DNA from: Scenedesmus sp. ARA3
Taxonomy: Eukaryota > Chlorophyta > Chlorophyceae > Sphaeropleales > Scenedesmaceae
Length of the DNA: 28,255 nt
Assembly: GCA_004335835.1 (NCBI GenBank)
Contig: RWJK01000842.1
Coordinates: 437-28,691, forward strand
Direction: 5' to 3'
Both the position numbers and the translations under genes were made by a program. Of the stretch, positions 1-11,700 are shown in pieces. Below the pieces are notes generated by a model that saw only the letters and a program-made list of their open reading frames with translations, was not told where the DNA came from and did no database searches. The stretch's first letter is position 1, and every line of letters begins with the position of its first letter.

Positions 1-2885
1 ACCCCACCCCACCCGCACACGCTGTGCACGCCACAGTATCAAGCCTCGCTGCGACGAATGGGGGGGCGCAAGCCCGTAAAAAGTCCGCGGGGCATGGTCC
101 GTAGGGACGAGTATATGCAGAGCAGCATATGTTGCGCTGCGCGATCTGCTCGCCGTTGAGGCAGCCGAAGAGCATTGATCTGCTACGGCAGCTCTGCATC
201 AGGGTACAGGGTTGAACACATCAACTGTCCAGTACAAAGAGTTGCAGTCCAAGCTACATGGCACAGTCAAGATTCGCTACAAAACTATAACATTTAACAG
301 TTTGCTCCAAAAAAGGTTGCGAAACACCTGCTGCTGGCAGTAGGCAGGCCTGGCTGACCTCAATAAGTCAAGCTAGGCTTGAACTTTCTTGCATCATCAT
401 GATCATCATCACAAATTTTGTGTTACACGGCGTGAACGCAGCATGATAGTGTTACAAATCAAGCTACACCCTTGAAGCGCTAGCGGCCCTCCGACTGTCA
501 ATTAACAAGCGCAAAACCACCTATGAAGGAACACAGCACAGCTCGATGCCCCCCGTGATGAATCAGGCTTGTAACATACTGGTGCGAGCAAGCTGGCCCA
601 GCGCAGCAGGCATCAGCAGAAATCAGCCTGCACCCATGCATGCGTGAAATGTAATGAACAATGAACACACCAGCCGAGCACCACACACGCCTGCCTGCCA
701 CTCACTCAAAAAGCGTAAGTGAGCTTCGTAATGCACTCATCTGCCTCCCTACCTGCTGCGCAAGTACCAAAGCATCTACAAGCGCTGGTGTCAATACGCA
801 TCACCAGCCGTGCAATTGACACATGCAGGATCTGTTTTCAGCGCACATGCCAACACACAGCATGATGTCAGACATGCACCACACAACCAGAGCAGCACGG
901 CAAGTCAAGCTATGACTGTGACCACAGGATAACACGCCACACAACAAGAGCACAAAGCTGCTCTCACCACAATCTGCGTTGCTGCGAGGCCACGCAGGCA
1001 GCATGAGGTTATAAAGCTTCAATCTAACCCTTGTTAAGAGAAGGGCTGCATCACATATGCATACACATATCCTACAGCCTGACACAGCAAGTACACAACA
1101 CCTTCTTGAGCTAGCTGCCACAGCACTGTTCTGCAGGCTGCCGCACATGGGCAAAGCAGCAACAGGCAGGTCCACCGTAAAGACATGCCCACCCGAATCA
1201 CGCGTTGGCAACTGCCAACCGCATCAGGGTCGACGCAGCCTATGAGCTGCACTCACACATGACACACAGCATATGACGGACCAGAACAACAGTCAGGTGC
1301 CACTGAGGGCACACCAAAAGAGCGAAACATGCATCGCTGCCACTACTCTCTGACACACATGCAAACCTGCCCAGCTGTAATGCCTTGCCGTAAACAGCGG
1401 AACTGTGCACAGCTGCAGACCACGCGCAAACGCTGCGCTGTTATAGAACCTGCGTGTGTCTTTGCTGCGGTCCATCTCGGTGAAACATCGCAGCGCTGCA
1501 CGCATGCACACACGCGGCGCAATACGCAGCCGACGCGGCAGCGGAGCGCGCAAAGAATCAGGCACCATTGCTGGGCAGAGCGCGTGAGACAGGCGCCAGA
1601 ACTGACGCTGCTCTGTCAAGGGGCATAGACCACTCCGCCAGCAGCAGTGTGCAGATCTGTACTCCAGAGCAGAATACTGATAAGCGCGTGCAGGTGAATG
1701 ATAATTAGGAGCATATGTATGCGTTGAATATATCCTGAACTTAGCAGTCTTGGCTGCGGTCAATGCTGGTGCATGTAGGCGGCACCTACAGATAACAACA
1801 GCACGCGCCAGCGCAGCAACATAAGTGTGTGCTGCACAGGCCTTATTGCGAGGTTGCGCATACCATGCCAGCTGCCGAGGAAGGTAACAGAGTAGGCACC
1901 ACTCAAACTGCTCTCAAAGAGCAGCAGCCGCAGATCCACCTGCAGAGCTGTAGCTGCGTCAACGCCACTGCGACACCAGGGCACAAGGGCCACCAGCAAC
2001 GTCAAGGAAGCTGCACGCATAAGCACGTCAACCACCCTCGCTCTCACGCAGATTGCCATGTCACTTTGCAGCTGGACCATCACCAAGGGCTGCACACAAT
2101 ACATAACTAACAAGAAACTCTGGACTACAGAGCAGCAACTCGTGGACATCATACCACATGTCATGCAGCGTCACATCTGACTAGTGCCTAAGCACAGCTC
2201 CTGCCTACCGAACGTCATGAACCGCGACAAAGTGACAAAGAGTTTGCAGCAGCTGCTGACTAAGCATCGCTAGCACAGCACGGCGCAAGAAAAGCACTCC
2301 CTACTACTGAAGCTACCCAGCAAAGAGAGAGAGAGTCAGAAGGGGCCGGCACTGGCCGGCCATGAATGGGCCAAGATGTATGCTGCTGTCAGAACAGAAG
2401 TCTCAGCACATTGTCATCTCATACAGCACGTGGTCTGCACGTCTGCACGCCTGCACTACCTGACACACCACCTGCCTAAATGCCTTGCAGGATAACAAGG
2501 TGTAACCTACGCACGCACACACATGAGCATGCAAGCGCGGCACTTTGATCAATGCCCCGCAGATGCATCTGCATCACAGCCCGCAGCAGCTGCAGGACAA
2601 GCAGCAGCTGCAGCAAGCTGGCGCAGCGCATGCCTACACTCTACTGCACCGCTCCCACCTGCACCACTCTGCTTCAGAACACATGAGCCACCCTGCAGCA
2701 CAGAAGTTGAGCTGCAGATGCGACACGGCAACATGAATCACCAACACTTCAGCATGATGCCGGCGGCAACATGCAGGATCAAGGCAGCTGCCAGTTGTGC
2801 ACCCCAGGCAGCAACGCTGACATATTATAAGTGTCAGAGCATGCCGCTGCTACAACAGCACAAAGCAGCCACCAGTGCCGCCTTC
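1..2885. other. Gene-less stretch left of the U2AF-like gene
   Basis: I see no protein family, RNA gene or conserved exon chain here. Open frames are short, Cys/His/Met-rich and appear on both strands, as expected of non-coding DNA of this composition. Small features seen: a C-rich start (1-15), a CAT-type run near 395-412, and a short GA repeat near 2326-2336 followed by GGCCGGC motifs. It may include the 3' UTR of the U2AF-like gene. Reverse-strand TGTAA (TTACA on plus) occurs near 422 and 452, too far from the stop at 2886 to be assigned with confidence. Confidence 0.6.
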
Positions 2886-5800
2886 TCACCACACACTCCT
2901 CGCATTGGAGAACAGCGACCAGGGAGACAGCATGTCCCACGTCTGCACCGACGAGTGCTGCTGCTGTTGCGGCTGCTGTGGCGCCGGCTGCGACAGGAAG
3001 CCTCCAAGGCCAAAGCCAGCACCTGCTGCTGCTGCCGGCGGCCCTGCTGCTGAAGGCGCACCCCAAGAAGCAGGCCCGCTAGTATTATTACCAAGGAAAA
3101 GTGAGGGCGCCTGCTGCTGCTGCTGCTGCTGGGCTGCAGGTGTTGGCAGGAAGGGATGGAAGAGGCTAGCCTGCTGCTGCTGCTGCTGCTGTGCCTCAGC
3201 ACCTGTTGGAGCCACCCCTGGTGCCTGCGCGGGCTGCTGCTGCTGGGCCAGAGGCGCAGCAGTCGGCGTATCAGGTGGAGAGGGTGCTGTAGATGCAGAG
3301 GAGTTGTCGTCCTGCTGCTGCTGCTGCTGCTGCTGCTGCGTGCCCTGTGCTGCTGCACCAGCTGCCACATCAGCAGCCACGCCAGCTGCTGCCTTGCTGT
3401 TCTCTGGCTTGTGCAGCTGCTTCTTCTGCTGCAGACCTTGCTGCTGCTGCTGCCACTCGCCGCTGCCATGCTTTGACCCGCCAGCAGGCATTCCCTGGGC
3501 CCTGCCGCCATGCACACCTCCTTTGCCGCCCACCTTCTGCTGCCCCTGCCCCTGCCCAGGCTGCTGCTGCTGCTGGTCTGTCGGCCGCTGCTGCGCCATC
3601 CTGCTGTCTCTGCCCGCATCAAACGATGCGCGGCCACCGCCCTGCTTGCCCAGCCACTGCTGCGGCGGCTGCTGCTGCTGGCCCTGCTGCTGCTTGCCCT
3701 CAATGGCACGCCGCACATTCAGGAAGTAGCCGTCTACGATCTTGCCATGCAGGCCCTGGATCGCTGCATCCACCACGCTGGAGTCCTTGAACTTGCAGAA
3801 CGCGAAGTTCTGCACGTGGGCAGGCCGGCAGGCAGCACAGGTGAGACAGCGGAGCCAGCAGCGCACGGCAGCAGCGAGGTGGTGAGCACTAAGGGTGAGA
3901 GCAGCGTACTCAGGCAGACAGCTGTCCAGGCAGCAAGGCCACTGGGTCTCTAAACAATGTGAGGTGGCTGCAGTTGTAAATATGTGATAAGAAGCACAAA
4001 AACAACGGCCGGCGGCTCACCTTATCCCTGCCGTTCCTGAGAGTGAAGTACTTGATCTGCAGGCAGCAGCAGCAGCAAGTGGAGCAGCAGTACACAACAT
4101 CAGCAATGGCGCGAGTAAGTGCATGGTAAGTGCCATCAACTTGCTGTGAAGTATGGCGTTAACAACAAGTAGCACATGCTGCGCCATTGCCAAGGCTGGG
4201 GCTCATCTTAGAAGTGTGTCAACTGTGCTGCAATCAACACACAGCTGCCACCCCAACGTCCGCCACCATCAATGCCTATATATTCTGCGAACTCTGCTGC
4301 CGTTAACATGCTTGCACCGCAAGCTGCTGCCAATGCCCTTTGCTCGCACCTTTCCATAGCGCCCCAGCAGCCTCCTCACTGCATCCTCATCCCAGCTCAG
4401 CGGCAGGTCACCAATGTACAGCTCATTCACATCATACTGCTTCAGCCCAGCAGCAGCAGCGCTGCCACCACCGCTGCTGCTGCTGCCACCAGCACCAGTA
4501 ACAGCAGCCAGCAGCCGCTGACCCAGCGTGCTACCCTCATTTGGTGGCAGCACCATATGGCCTGCTGCTGCTGGCGGCTGGGGTGCAATACCACAACCTT
4601 GCTGCGGTGCAGAGCCTGTCCTGCGGTGGTGCGGCAGCACACTTGCACCTGCCTGCTGCTGCTGCTGCTGCTGCGGCAGCTGCATAGCCTCCGCCTCCAC
4701 AAGCCCAGCCGCTGCTGCAGCAGCCCCACCAGCAGCAAGCGCTGCTGCAGCTGCATGAGAGCCCGTCGCCTGGCCGCCAAGGCTGCTGCTGCTGCTGCCA
4801 CTGCTGCTGTTGCTGCTGCGGTACTTCGGCTGCACGGCCTGCTGCGCAGCACCTGGCAGCTCCTGACCACCCGCTGCGCCCAACCCTGCTGCTGCTGCCT
4901 CCCTTCCAGCAGCACTCATGCCTGCAGCGCTGCTCGACGAGCTGTGGCCACCATCCCTTGGGAAGCTGCTGCTGCTGCCGCCGGCGGCGCCGCAAGCTGC
5001 TTTGCCGTCTGTTGCGCGCTGCACAGCCAGGATTTTACCCTCCACTGCCTTGCAGTCGAGCTCCTCAATGGCACGAGACACCACTGCAGGGCTGGCAAAC
5101 ACCACAAACGCATAGCCCTGCGCGCAAAACACAAGACGTACAGTGGTAAGCGCCCACACTACGGGCTTGGCGTGATTTCATTGCTGCGTGCAGCATATAC
5201 GGGATGCGGCTGAGATGAGGATACAGGACCACCCTGCAGCCATTATGCGCGCAAGCAAACCTTTGCAGGGAGGCACCAGCATAGCACTGCCGGCGTCTGC
5301 ACCACACACCAGCCGGCCGCATGCACTAGTTGCCAACCAGAGTACATGCCGACCATGCCTGTTGTCCTGCAAGCAGACAGCCAACACAACGGGTGCTATC
5401 CTGCAAGCTGCAGCAGCCAGCTCCCGCACACGCACCTTGTTCTTGCCAGTTGCGGCATCCATAGCCACGCTAAGGCTCTTCAGCTGGCCATAAGGCGCCA
5501 GCAGCTCCTTCACCTGCTGCGCCTTCCAGTGGCTAGGCAGGCCTCCAATGAACACCTCATCTTGCTTTGACTGGTCAGCAGACTGCGCCAGGTCACGCAG
5601 CATGCTCCTGCAAGCAATGCCGCTGCCGCTGTGCGGCCCGCTGGCTGCTGCCAAGCCCCTGCCGCTTGCAGGGCCGCTGCTGATCCTGCCTAGGTTTGAG
5701 AAGTTGCCGCCGCTGCTGCTGTTGAAGCCAGGGCCTGCCAGCTTGCCGCTTGCAGGACCGCCCATGCTGCTGGGCTGCTGGTTTCCTGCAAGCCACGGAG

Positions 5801-6805
5801 GCTGCTGCTGCTGCTGCTGTGCTGCTGGCTGAGGCCCGTCAGCACCGCGTGCGAGTGCTGCAAACACAGCAGGGTCTGGCTGGGTGGGGCCCAGCAGCAC
5901 AGCAGCATCCAGACTGTACTCCCTGGGGCGCTGCACCTGCAGCACAGCACAAACACAAGGCGGTTGAAGTCAAACTGCTGGTTTGTTTTGTGTGGCTGCC
6001 CTGACACAGCTTGCCTTTTGACCTAACTGCTCAGCTGAAATTCCTGCAAGTGGCAACATGCAGTCACTGCTGCTGGGGTGTTTGTCGAGTTTGCAAATGC
6101 TGCTCTAGATGTTTCCTGCAAGCTGCACCAGCCAAACCAAGGCAGCAGCAGAGCACTGCTCACCCTAAGGCAGCACCCCCTGAACACAACGCCATCAAAT
6201 GCCAGGCAGTTGCTGGCCTCCACAGAGCAGCGCAGCTCCAGCAGTGCTGTATCCGGCTGGTTGCGCAGCAGCCTGCAGCCGAGCACTGCAGGGCCTGGCG
6301 CCGCTACTGCTCCGTTAGCAGCCATGAGCTCGCCAAAGAAAGTAGCCAGGTCCCTCTGCAGGAACACCAGCGCAGCAGCAGCAGCAGATGAAGTAAGTGG
6401 TAAGTAGCTGTTGGTGCAAGCCTGGCAGTCGCTGCTGTGGTACGTCAGCAGCTGGGGGCAATAGTTGACCGAGTGGCTGGCAGCAGCCAGCCAGCCCAAA
6501 ACCCTTGACCATGTATAGGCTGGTCAACACCAGCTTGCCCCCACGAAACACTTTGAGATTGTGATTGATACTAATGACCATCTCACCTCTAAGACATTCG
6601 CAGGGAGTCCACACACGCAGACTTGACGTGCTGCGAGCAGTGCTGCTGCATTGAGCGCAATTGGCGGAGCCGCTGCTGCTAGCTGCTGGCACCATCCTTG
6701 CCAGTGAGCCAGCTGCGCTTGCTGCTGCATCAGCTGATTGTCCTTGAGCCTGAGCTGATGAACCAGTTGCTCGCTTCGCCTGCAGTCCTGTCCAGTGTCT
6801 GCCAT
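2886..6805 (-). CDS. U2AF2: U2AF large subunit (U2AF65)-like splicing factor, three RRMs
   Basis: Six exons, all joined in phase 0: 6805-6587, 6355-6164, 5936-5436, 5117-4350, 4056-4021, 3809-2886; about 879 aa. RRM1 (about 60-140) has RNP2 VCVCGL and a body like U2AF65 RRM1 (FFGELMAANGAVAAPGPAVL, then AFDGVVFRGCCLRVQRPREY, compare AFDGIIFQG and RRPHDY). RRM2 (about 262-343) has VFIGGLPSHWKAQQVKELL and GYAFVVF. RRM3 (about 535-608) has LYIGDLPLSW and NFAFCKF. In the family this protein reads the pyrimidine tract at 3' splice sites in the nucleus. The ATG at 6805 is chosen because an in-frame TGA lies just upstream. Residues 10-45 are helix-forming and Gln-rich; no RS domain is visible. Linkers and the C-terminal 270 residues are Q/A/S-rich. 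Family assignment is firm; one-to-one orthology is less so because RRM3 is canonical rather than a UHM. Confidence 0.85.
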
Positions 6806-8353
6806 GACTGCTGCTGCTAGCTGTCCTCAACAGTCTACCGTTTCCTACACGCGGGAGTATTGGGGACCTGCAGAGCCTACTACAGGACAAACTGCAACAA
6901 GAAAATTCAACAGAAAACAAGCAGAGCTGAGGAACGTCGTCGCTCAACAATCGGCCACTTGCTAACGCACTGTAGTTGAATGAAGTGCGGCTGGACAGAT
7001 ACACTTGCAATTCAGGAGCTCATCAGTATGGATGATCGATGCTGATTCCATGTCAGACCACTCACATGAGATGGCAGCCGCTGGGTTGCCTGTGGCAGTG
7101 TCCAGCGCCCCGCTGCACGCGGCCGGTCAACACGAGCCTGCCTCGTAAACGGAGGCACAGCCTAGATTAACAAAACTTTAAAAATTCCAAACAGTACAGG
7201 TCGTCACAGGCGCTGCTGTACAGAGCAGTGCCAACCAAGTTTTTGGTTCTATCCCCCAGCTGCCCCAGCAGCAGGCACAGCTCGATCTATGTCAATCTAC
7301 AATTCACCACTACCTGGTACACCATGCTGCAGCAGACCGAGCGGTTTGCTAGACAGAGCACCATGAACCCTGCTGTACCTGTCAGTTACCCCTGCTTCTG
7401 TACCCGTTTGACTGCATGCACACCTCAAGAGCTTGCGCTGGAAGTTTCACCAGGATATCAGAACGAACACTGATGTGGATGAACACGAGTTTTGCGAGCG
7501 AAGCAACTTATGCTGTGCTTGGTTTACAGGCTGTGCTCAGTGACAGAGCCATTGGCCTGCAGGCCTCAGCTGAGGCTGTCCTCAGCAGGTCTGCCGTGCT
7601 CGTCCCCCCCATCACAAAAGGGGGCCTGCCTGTACTGCGGCCGCGTAGGAATTTGCCTCATGCACAGCATGATATCGCAGTACACACATTAGCAGCATGC
7701 TGCTGCATTGCGATGAATTCTCTCTCAGAGAGAATTTCAGAGTCTGAAATCAGAAAGAGTGTAGCAGCAACCCGTTGCAAGCTTCTCTGAACACACTTTG
7801 TAATAATGATCAAAGGTGAAATGTTTGAATGCTTTCTCCAGCCAAGGTGAGCTCTTCATCGATGTTGACTGCGCAGTCGTAATGTACCTGCTGTACGATC
7901 GGAGGCAACTCGACGACACTTAAGCTCAAGCTCAGATGAGCATAGCAAACATTCAGCAGGGTCAACCAACTACAAAGCGCTTAACAGCCTCCTGCAGCAG
8001 GCCTTGGCTTTGATGCTCCCGAGGCATGTACTCTCGCCCAGGGTTCACTGCTGGGACCACGGCAGTGTCCCTGCTTAAGCAGGAAGAAACGAAAATCAGC
8101 TGTGGTCTCAGCAGAACGGGTGTTGCTGGTTCCGTCACAGTGGAGGTTGTGCTCATGGTTGGTGCCACCCTTCAAGACAAGGCTTCAAGCTTCACGCTTC
8201 AAGTTTTCTTGCTGTAAAACCGTTTTTAGTGACTATTGCAAGTGAATCAAGATGTTGATGCAAGGTCCCCCTGAACCTCGTGAGTTCTCGCAGATTGTAC
8301 AAAAAATTGCTGTTGGGGACAGCGGCACACTGTACCTGTTAACAGGTAACATG
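6806..8353. other. Intergenic stretch between the U2AF-like and NOP53 genes
   Basis: This stretch is upstream of the U2AF-like start and downstream of NOP53. No protein or RNA family is recognisable. The part next to 6805 should hold the 5' UTR and promoter of the U2AF-like gene; a TTGCAG/GT-rich segment near 6880-6910 (minus strand) could be a 5' UTR intron, unproven. Two overlapping perfect palindromes lie at 7716-7750, and short direct repeats of the type GCTTCAAG occur at about 8170-8200. Confidence 0.5.
7716..7750. repeat. Two overlapping perfect inverted repeats
   Basis: Positions 7716-7725 (AATTCTCTCT) are the exact reverse complement of 7727-7736, with one base between. Positions 7734-7741 (ATTTCAGA) are the exact reverse complement of 7743-7750, again with one base between. 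The two palindromes share 7734-7736, so only one can be extruded at a time. Function is unknown; a protein-binding site or a degraded repeat end are both possible. Confidence 0.8.
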
Positions 8354-8358
8354 TTACA
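8354..8358 (-). promoter_or_regulatory. Candidate poly(A) signal (TGTAA) for NOP53
   Basis: TTACA on plus reads TGTAA on minus, the common polyadenylation signal of green algae. It lies about 344 bases beyond the NOP53 stop, a plausible 3' UTR length. The intervening 8359-8701 is rich in CTG repeats. Confidence 0.45.
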
Positions 8359-8701
8359 AAAGCAGGGCCCTGCACTGCAGGAGCGACGCTCAGTCAGGAC
8401 TGGCCAGACTCAACGCTTGCACCGCCACAAGACACACGCCGCCAGCACAGCCATACCACGCTGCTGCTGCTGCCGTAGCTGAAATCTCCAACGCTGCTGC
8501 TGCCACTACCTCCTACACGTCAACCAATGCTGCTGCTGCTGCTGCCATTGCTGCTGCTGCTGCTGGTGCTGCTGCTGCCAATCATGGCTGTGCGACCCTG
8601 CCAAAGCCCGCACAGTCGCGACAGCCCAGGCTCCGCTGCTCCTTGCATACCAGCTGCTGCTGCAGGCCTCTTCTCAGCCTGTTAATAGCTGCTGCCACCG
8701 C

Positions 8702-11700
8702 TCACCAACCGCCATCATCCCCACCAACCGCCAGCGGCATCACAAGCCCCGGCTCCGCAACCGCTGCTGCTGCTGCCTGCCCACCCTGCTGCCCCTTCTT
8801 GCCCTGCTGCTTGCCCGGCTTCTTCCCCACACCACCACCAGCCACCTTCAGCAGCCCCTGCACTGCCGCCGCATTCCCTTTGCCGGCCTTTGCCGCCTTT
8901 TTCCGTGCAGCCGTCATCTCCCGTACCTCCTGCTGCCGCTCCTCCGCCTTCTCCCTCCTCTCCCCTGTAACGTACTCCACCTTGCGGCCAGCCTTCTGTC
9001 CGGCCCGCTTCCGAGGCTCGATTAAACCGCGCTTCTGCAAGGCTTTGAAGCGGTCTTCTGTCACCAAAAAGCACGGCTGCAGCCGCCGCAGGCTGCCGGT
9101 GCCGATCTGGTCGCTGGTGAGCACCTCAGGGGCCGGGGCCTCCCACTTGTGCTTGCCCAGGCGCGGCGGCTGGATGGCGGCCTTCTCCTGCTTCACCACC
9201 TGCAGGTGTTGCGGGAGCAGCAGCAGAAGTAGAAGAAGCATCAGCGGCAGTGTGGGGAGCAGCAGTGGCTGGATGGCGGCCTTCTCCTGCTTCACCACCT
9301 GCAGCAGATGTGAGAGCCAGCAGCGGTGTTGTCAGCAGCAGAGTGGCATCGGTGCCGATCTGGTCGCTGGTGAGCACCTCAGGGGCGGGGGCCTCCCACT
9401 TGTGCTTGCCCAGGCGCGGCGGCTGGATGGCAGCCTTCTCCTGCTTCACCACCTGCAGAAAGAGAAGCAGTGATGGTATTGGCAGCAGTCTTGTCAGCAG
9501 CAGCAGCAGTGTTAACAGCCACGACAGCTGCAAGGCGGTCTTCTCCTGCTTTACCACCTGCACAAGCACAGAGTTTGAGCCAGCAGTAGTGTTGTCAGCA
9601 GCAGCATCAGAATCAGTGTCAGTAGCATCGGCAGCGCACCACCTGCAACGGCAACAAGTGTGTAGCAGCAGAAGTGTTGCCAGCGTTATATAGCGTCAGC
9701 GGCGCTGTAGCAGCAGCAGCGGCGGCTGGATGGCGGCTTCTCCTGCTTCACCACCTGCAGCAGCGTCAGCAGCAGTCACAGTGGCAGCAGAGTCAGCAGT
9801 GGTTACTCGACTGTGCACATCAACAAACAGCACTGCACTGCACTGCACTGCACTGCATTGCAACCACCACCCTGCAACATGCCCAAGTACTGCAGCTCTG
9901 GCAGCTCCATCCATCTCCCAGACCTCAACAGCCTAGACCTGGTGGTGTGATCCCACCACCAGCTAGACCCTACAACAACATCGATGGCGCACCTGCCGCC
10001 GCTCCTGCACCTTGCGCTGCTCCTCCTCTTCCTCCGCCAGCTGCTGCTGCAGCACCGGCAGCGCCTCCAGCTGCTGCCGCTGCCGCTTCAGCTGCCGCTT
10101 GGCCTCTGCCTCAAGCTCCTGCTGCTTCTTCCTCGCCTCTTTGTTGCGGTCCTTGCGCGTCTTCTTGTCTGCTGCGCGGCTCGCTGCTGCTGCAGCTGCC
10201 TTGCCGATCGGCTGCCCAATCGCTGCGTCTGCTGCAGTGGCGTCATCATCATCGTCTGCATCTATTGCGATTTCGTTCTCGTCTGCAGCAGCTGCTGGCA
10301 GCGCCTGCTGCTGCTGCTGCTCGTCATCATCTGCTTCTGCATCTGCTAGCAGCTCCTCAAGCTCGTCACCTGGCTTGTAGCCTGCAGCAGCAGCAGCAGC
10401 AGCAGAGCACAAAAGACACAGTGGGTTAGAACAGCAGCGACAGCTGCAGCAGCAATACATGTTTCTCAGTGTGCGCAACCTGGTCTGCAGCCGCGTCAGA
10501 CAGCGGCGTCTAATTGCTGGGTGTGCTGCATGCTGTGGAAAACCGTGCACTGCCATCACAAGCAGCCAACCAATCCGCTCACCGGCCGATTGTTGACTAC
10601 CAGTACATTAGAAGCTTTGCATCTGTATGACAACAAGGAGCAGCTGCAACCTGGCACACTTTTTTGACCTCACACCCACCTGCCGGTGCAAACAGCGAGG
10701 GTGCCTTGGGTGCCAGCTCCTCTTCAGCTGCTTAAAACCTAACACAACATAAAATAACATAACAACACAACATGACAGCAGCCCCACCTGCCGGCGCAAA
10801 CAGCGAGGGTGCCTTGGGCGCAAGCTCCTCCTTCAGCTGCTGCTTGTTGCTGCTTGGTGCTGGATGTGCTGCCAAAAGTAAAACACTGTGCACGGCTACT
10901 ACCAGCAGCCGACCAACTCACCCCACCCCACCCCAATGGTTGACTTCCAGTACACCATCAGCTTTGTAATTGTATAACAAGGAGGGACAGCGGTAACCTG
11001 ACACCGTCAACACCACAAAACCTCACCTGCTGGAGCGAACAGCGAGGGTGCCTTGGGTGCCAGCTCCTCCTTCAGCTGCTGCTTGTACTCGCGCGCCACA
11101 GCAACAGCCAGCGCGTCCTGGTGCGCCTCATACTCCGGATTAAAGCTGCACCCCGGCAGGTCAACCTCCACAGCAGCGATTGGCGCTGGCGCTGGCCGCT
11201 TACGCTTGCTGCTGCTGCTGCGCTTGGCGGCGGCTGCGGCAGCGGCCTGCTGCTGCTGCTGCTTAGAGAGCTGTGCTAGGCGTAATAGCTCGTTGCCTGA
11301 GGCGTGGCTGGTCCAGTCGCCGTCCTTGGCTGCTGCTGCTTCGTCTGCCCAGAGGTCTGTCACTGGACCTGCAGTGGTTTAGAAGATATTGCAGAAAACA
11401 AGCGAACATGCACAGCAATGGATGCAGGCCGCTCAGAAAGAGCTGCATGCAGGTATAACAGAAGGTTTTCTGACGAGTATTAACACTCCACTGCAGAGAC
11501 TATGGAGTGGGCTGAGCCTGGATTGACATGCAATCTGCAACTCGAGTGCCTAAGTAGGAGCCCCAAATGCAGAGAACCGTTCAGGCCCAAAACCCAGGAC
11601 AACATCCAGAGTATGCGCGTCATCCCAGGCTGTTGAATGCCCGCTATCCTCGCTAGCCAGCCAACAGCCAAGAGACTTACCCTGCTGCTGCCGCCGCTGC

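Noticed and set aside
2834..3729. Plus-strand Cys-rich and minus-strand Ser/Arg-rich frames around 2.8-3.7 kb
   Set aside because: They are shadows of the Gln-rich C-terminal tail of the U2AF-like protein; only the frame with RRM3 has a recognisable domain.
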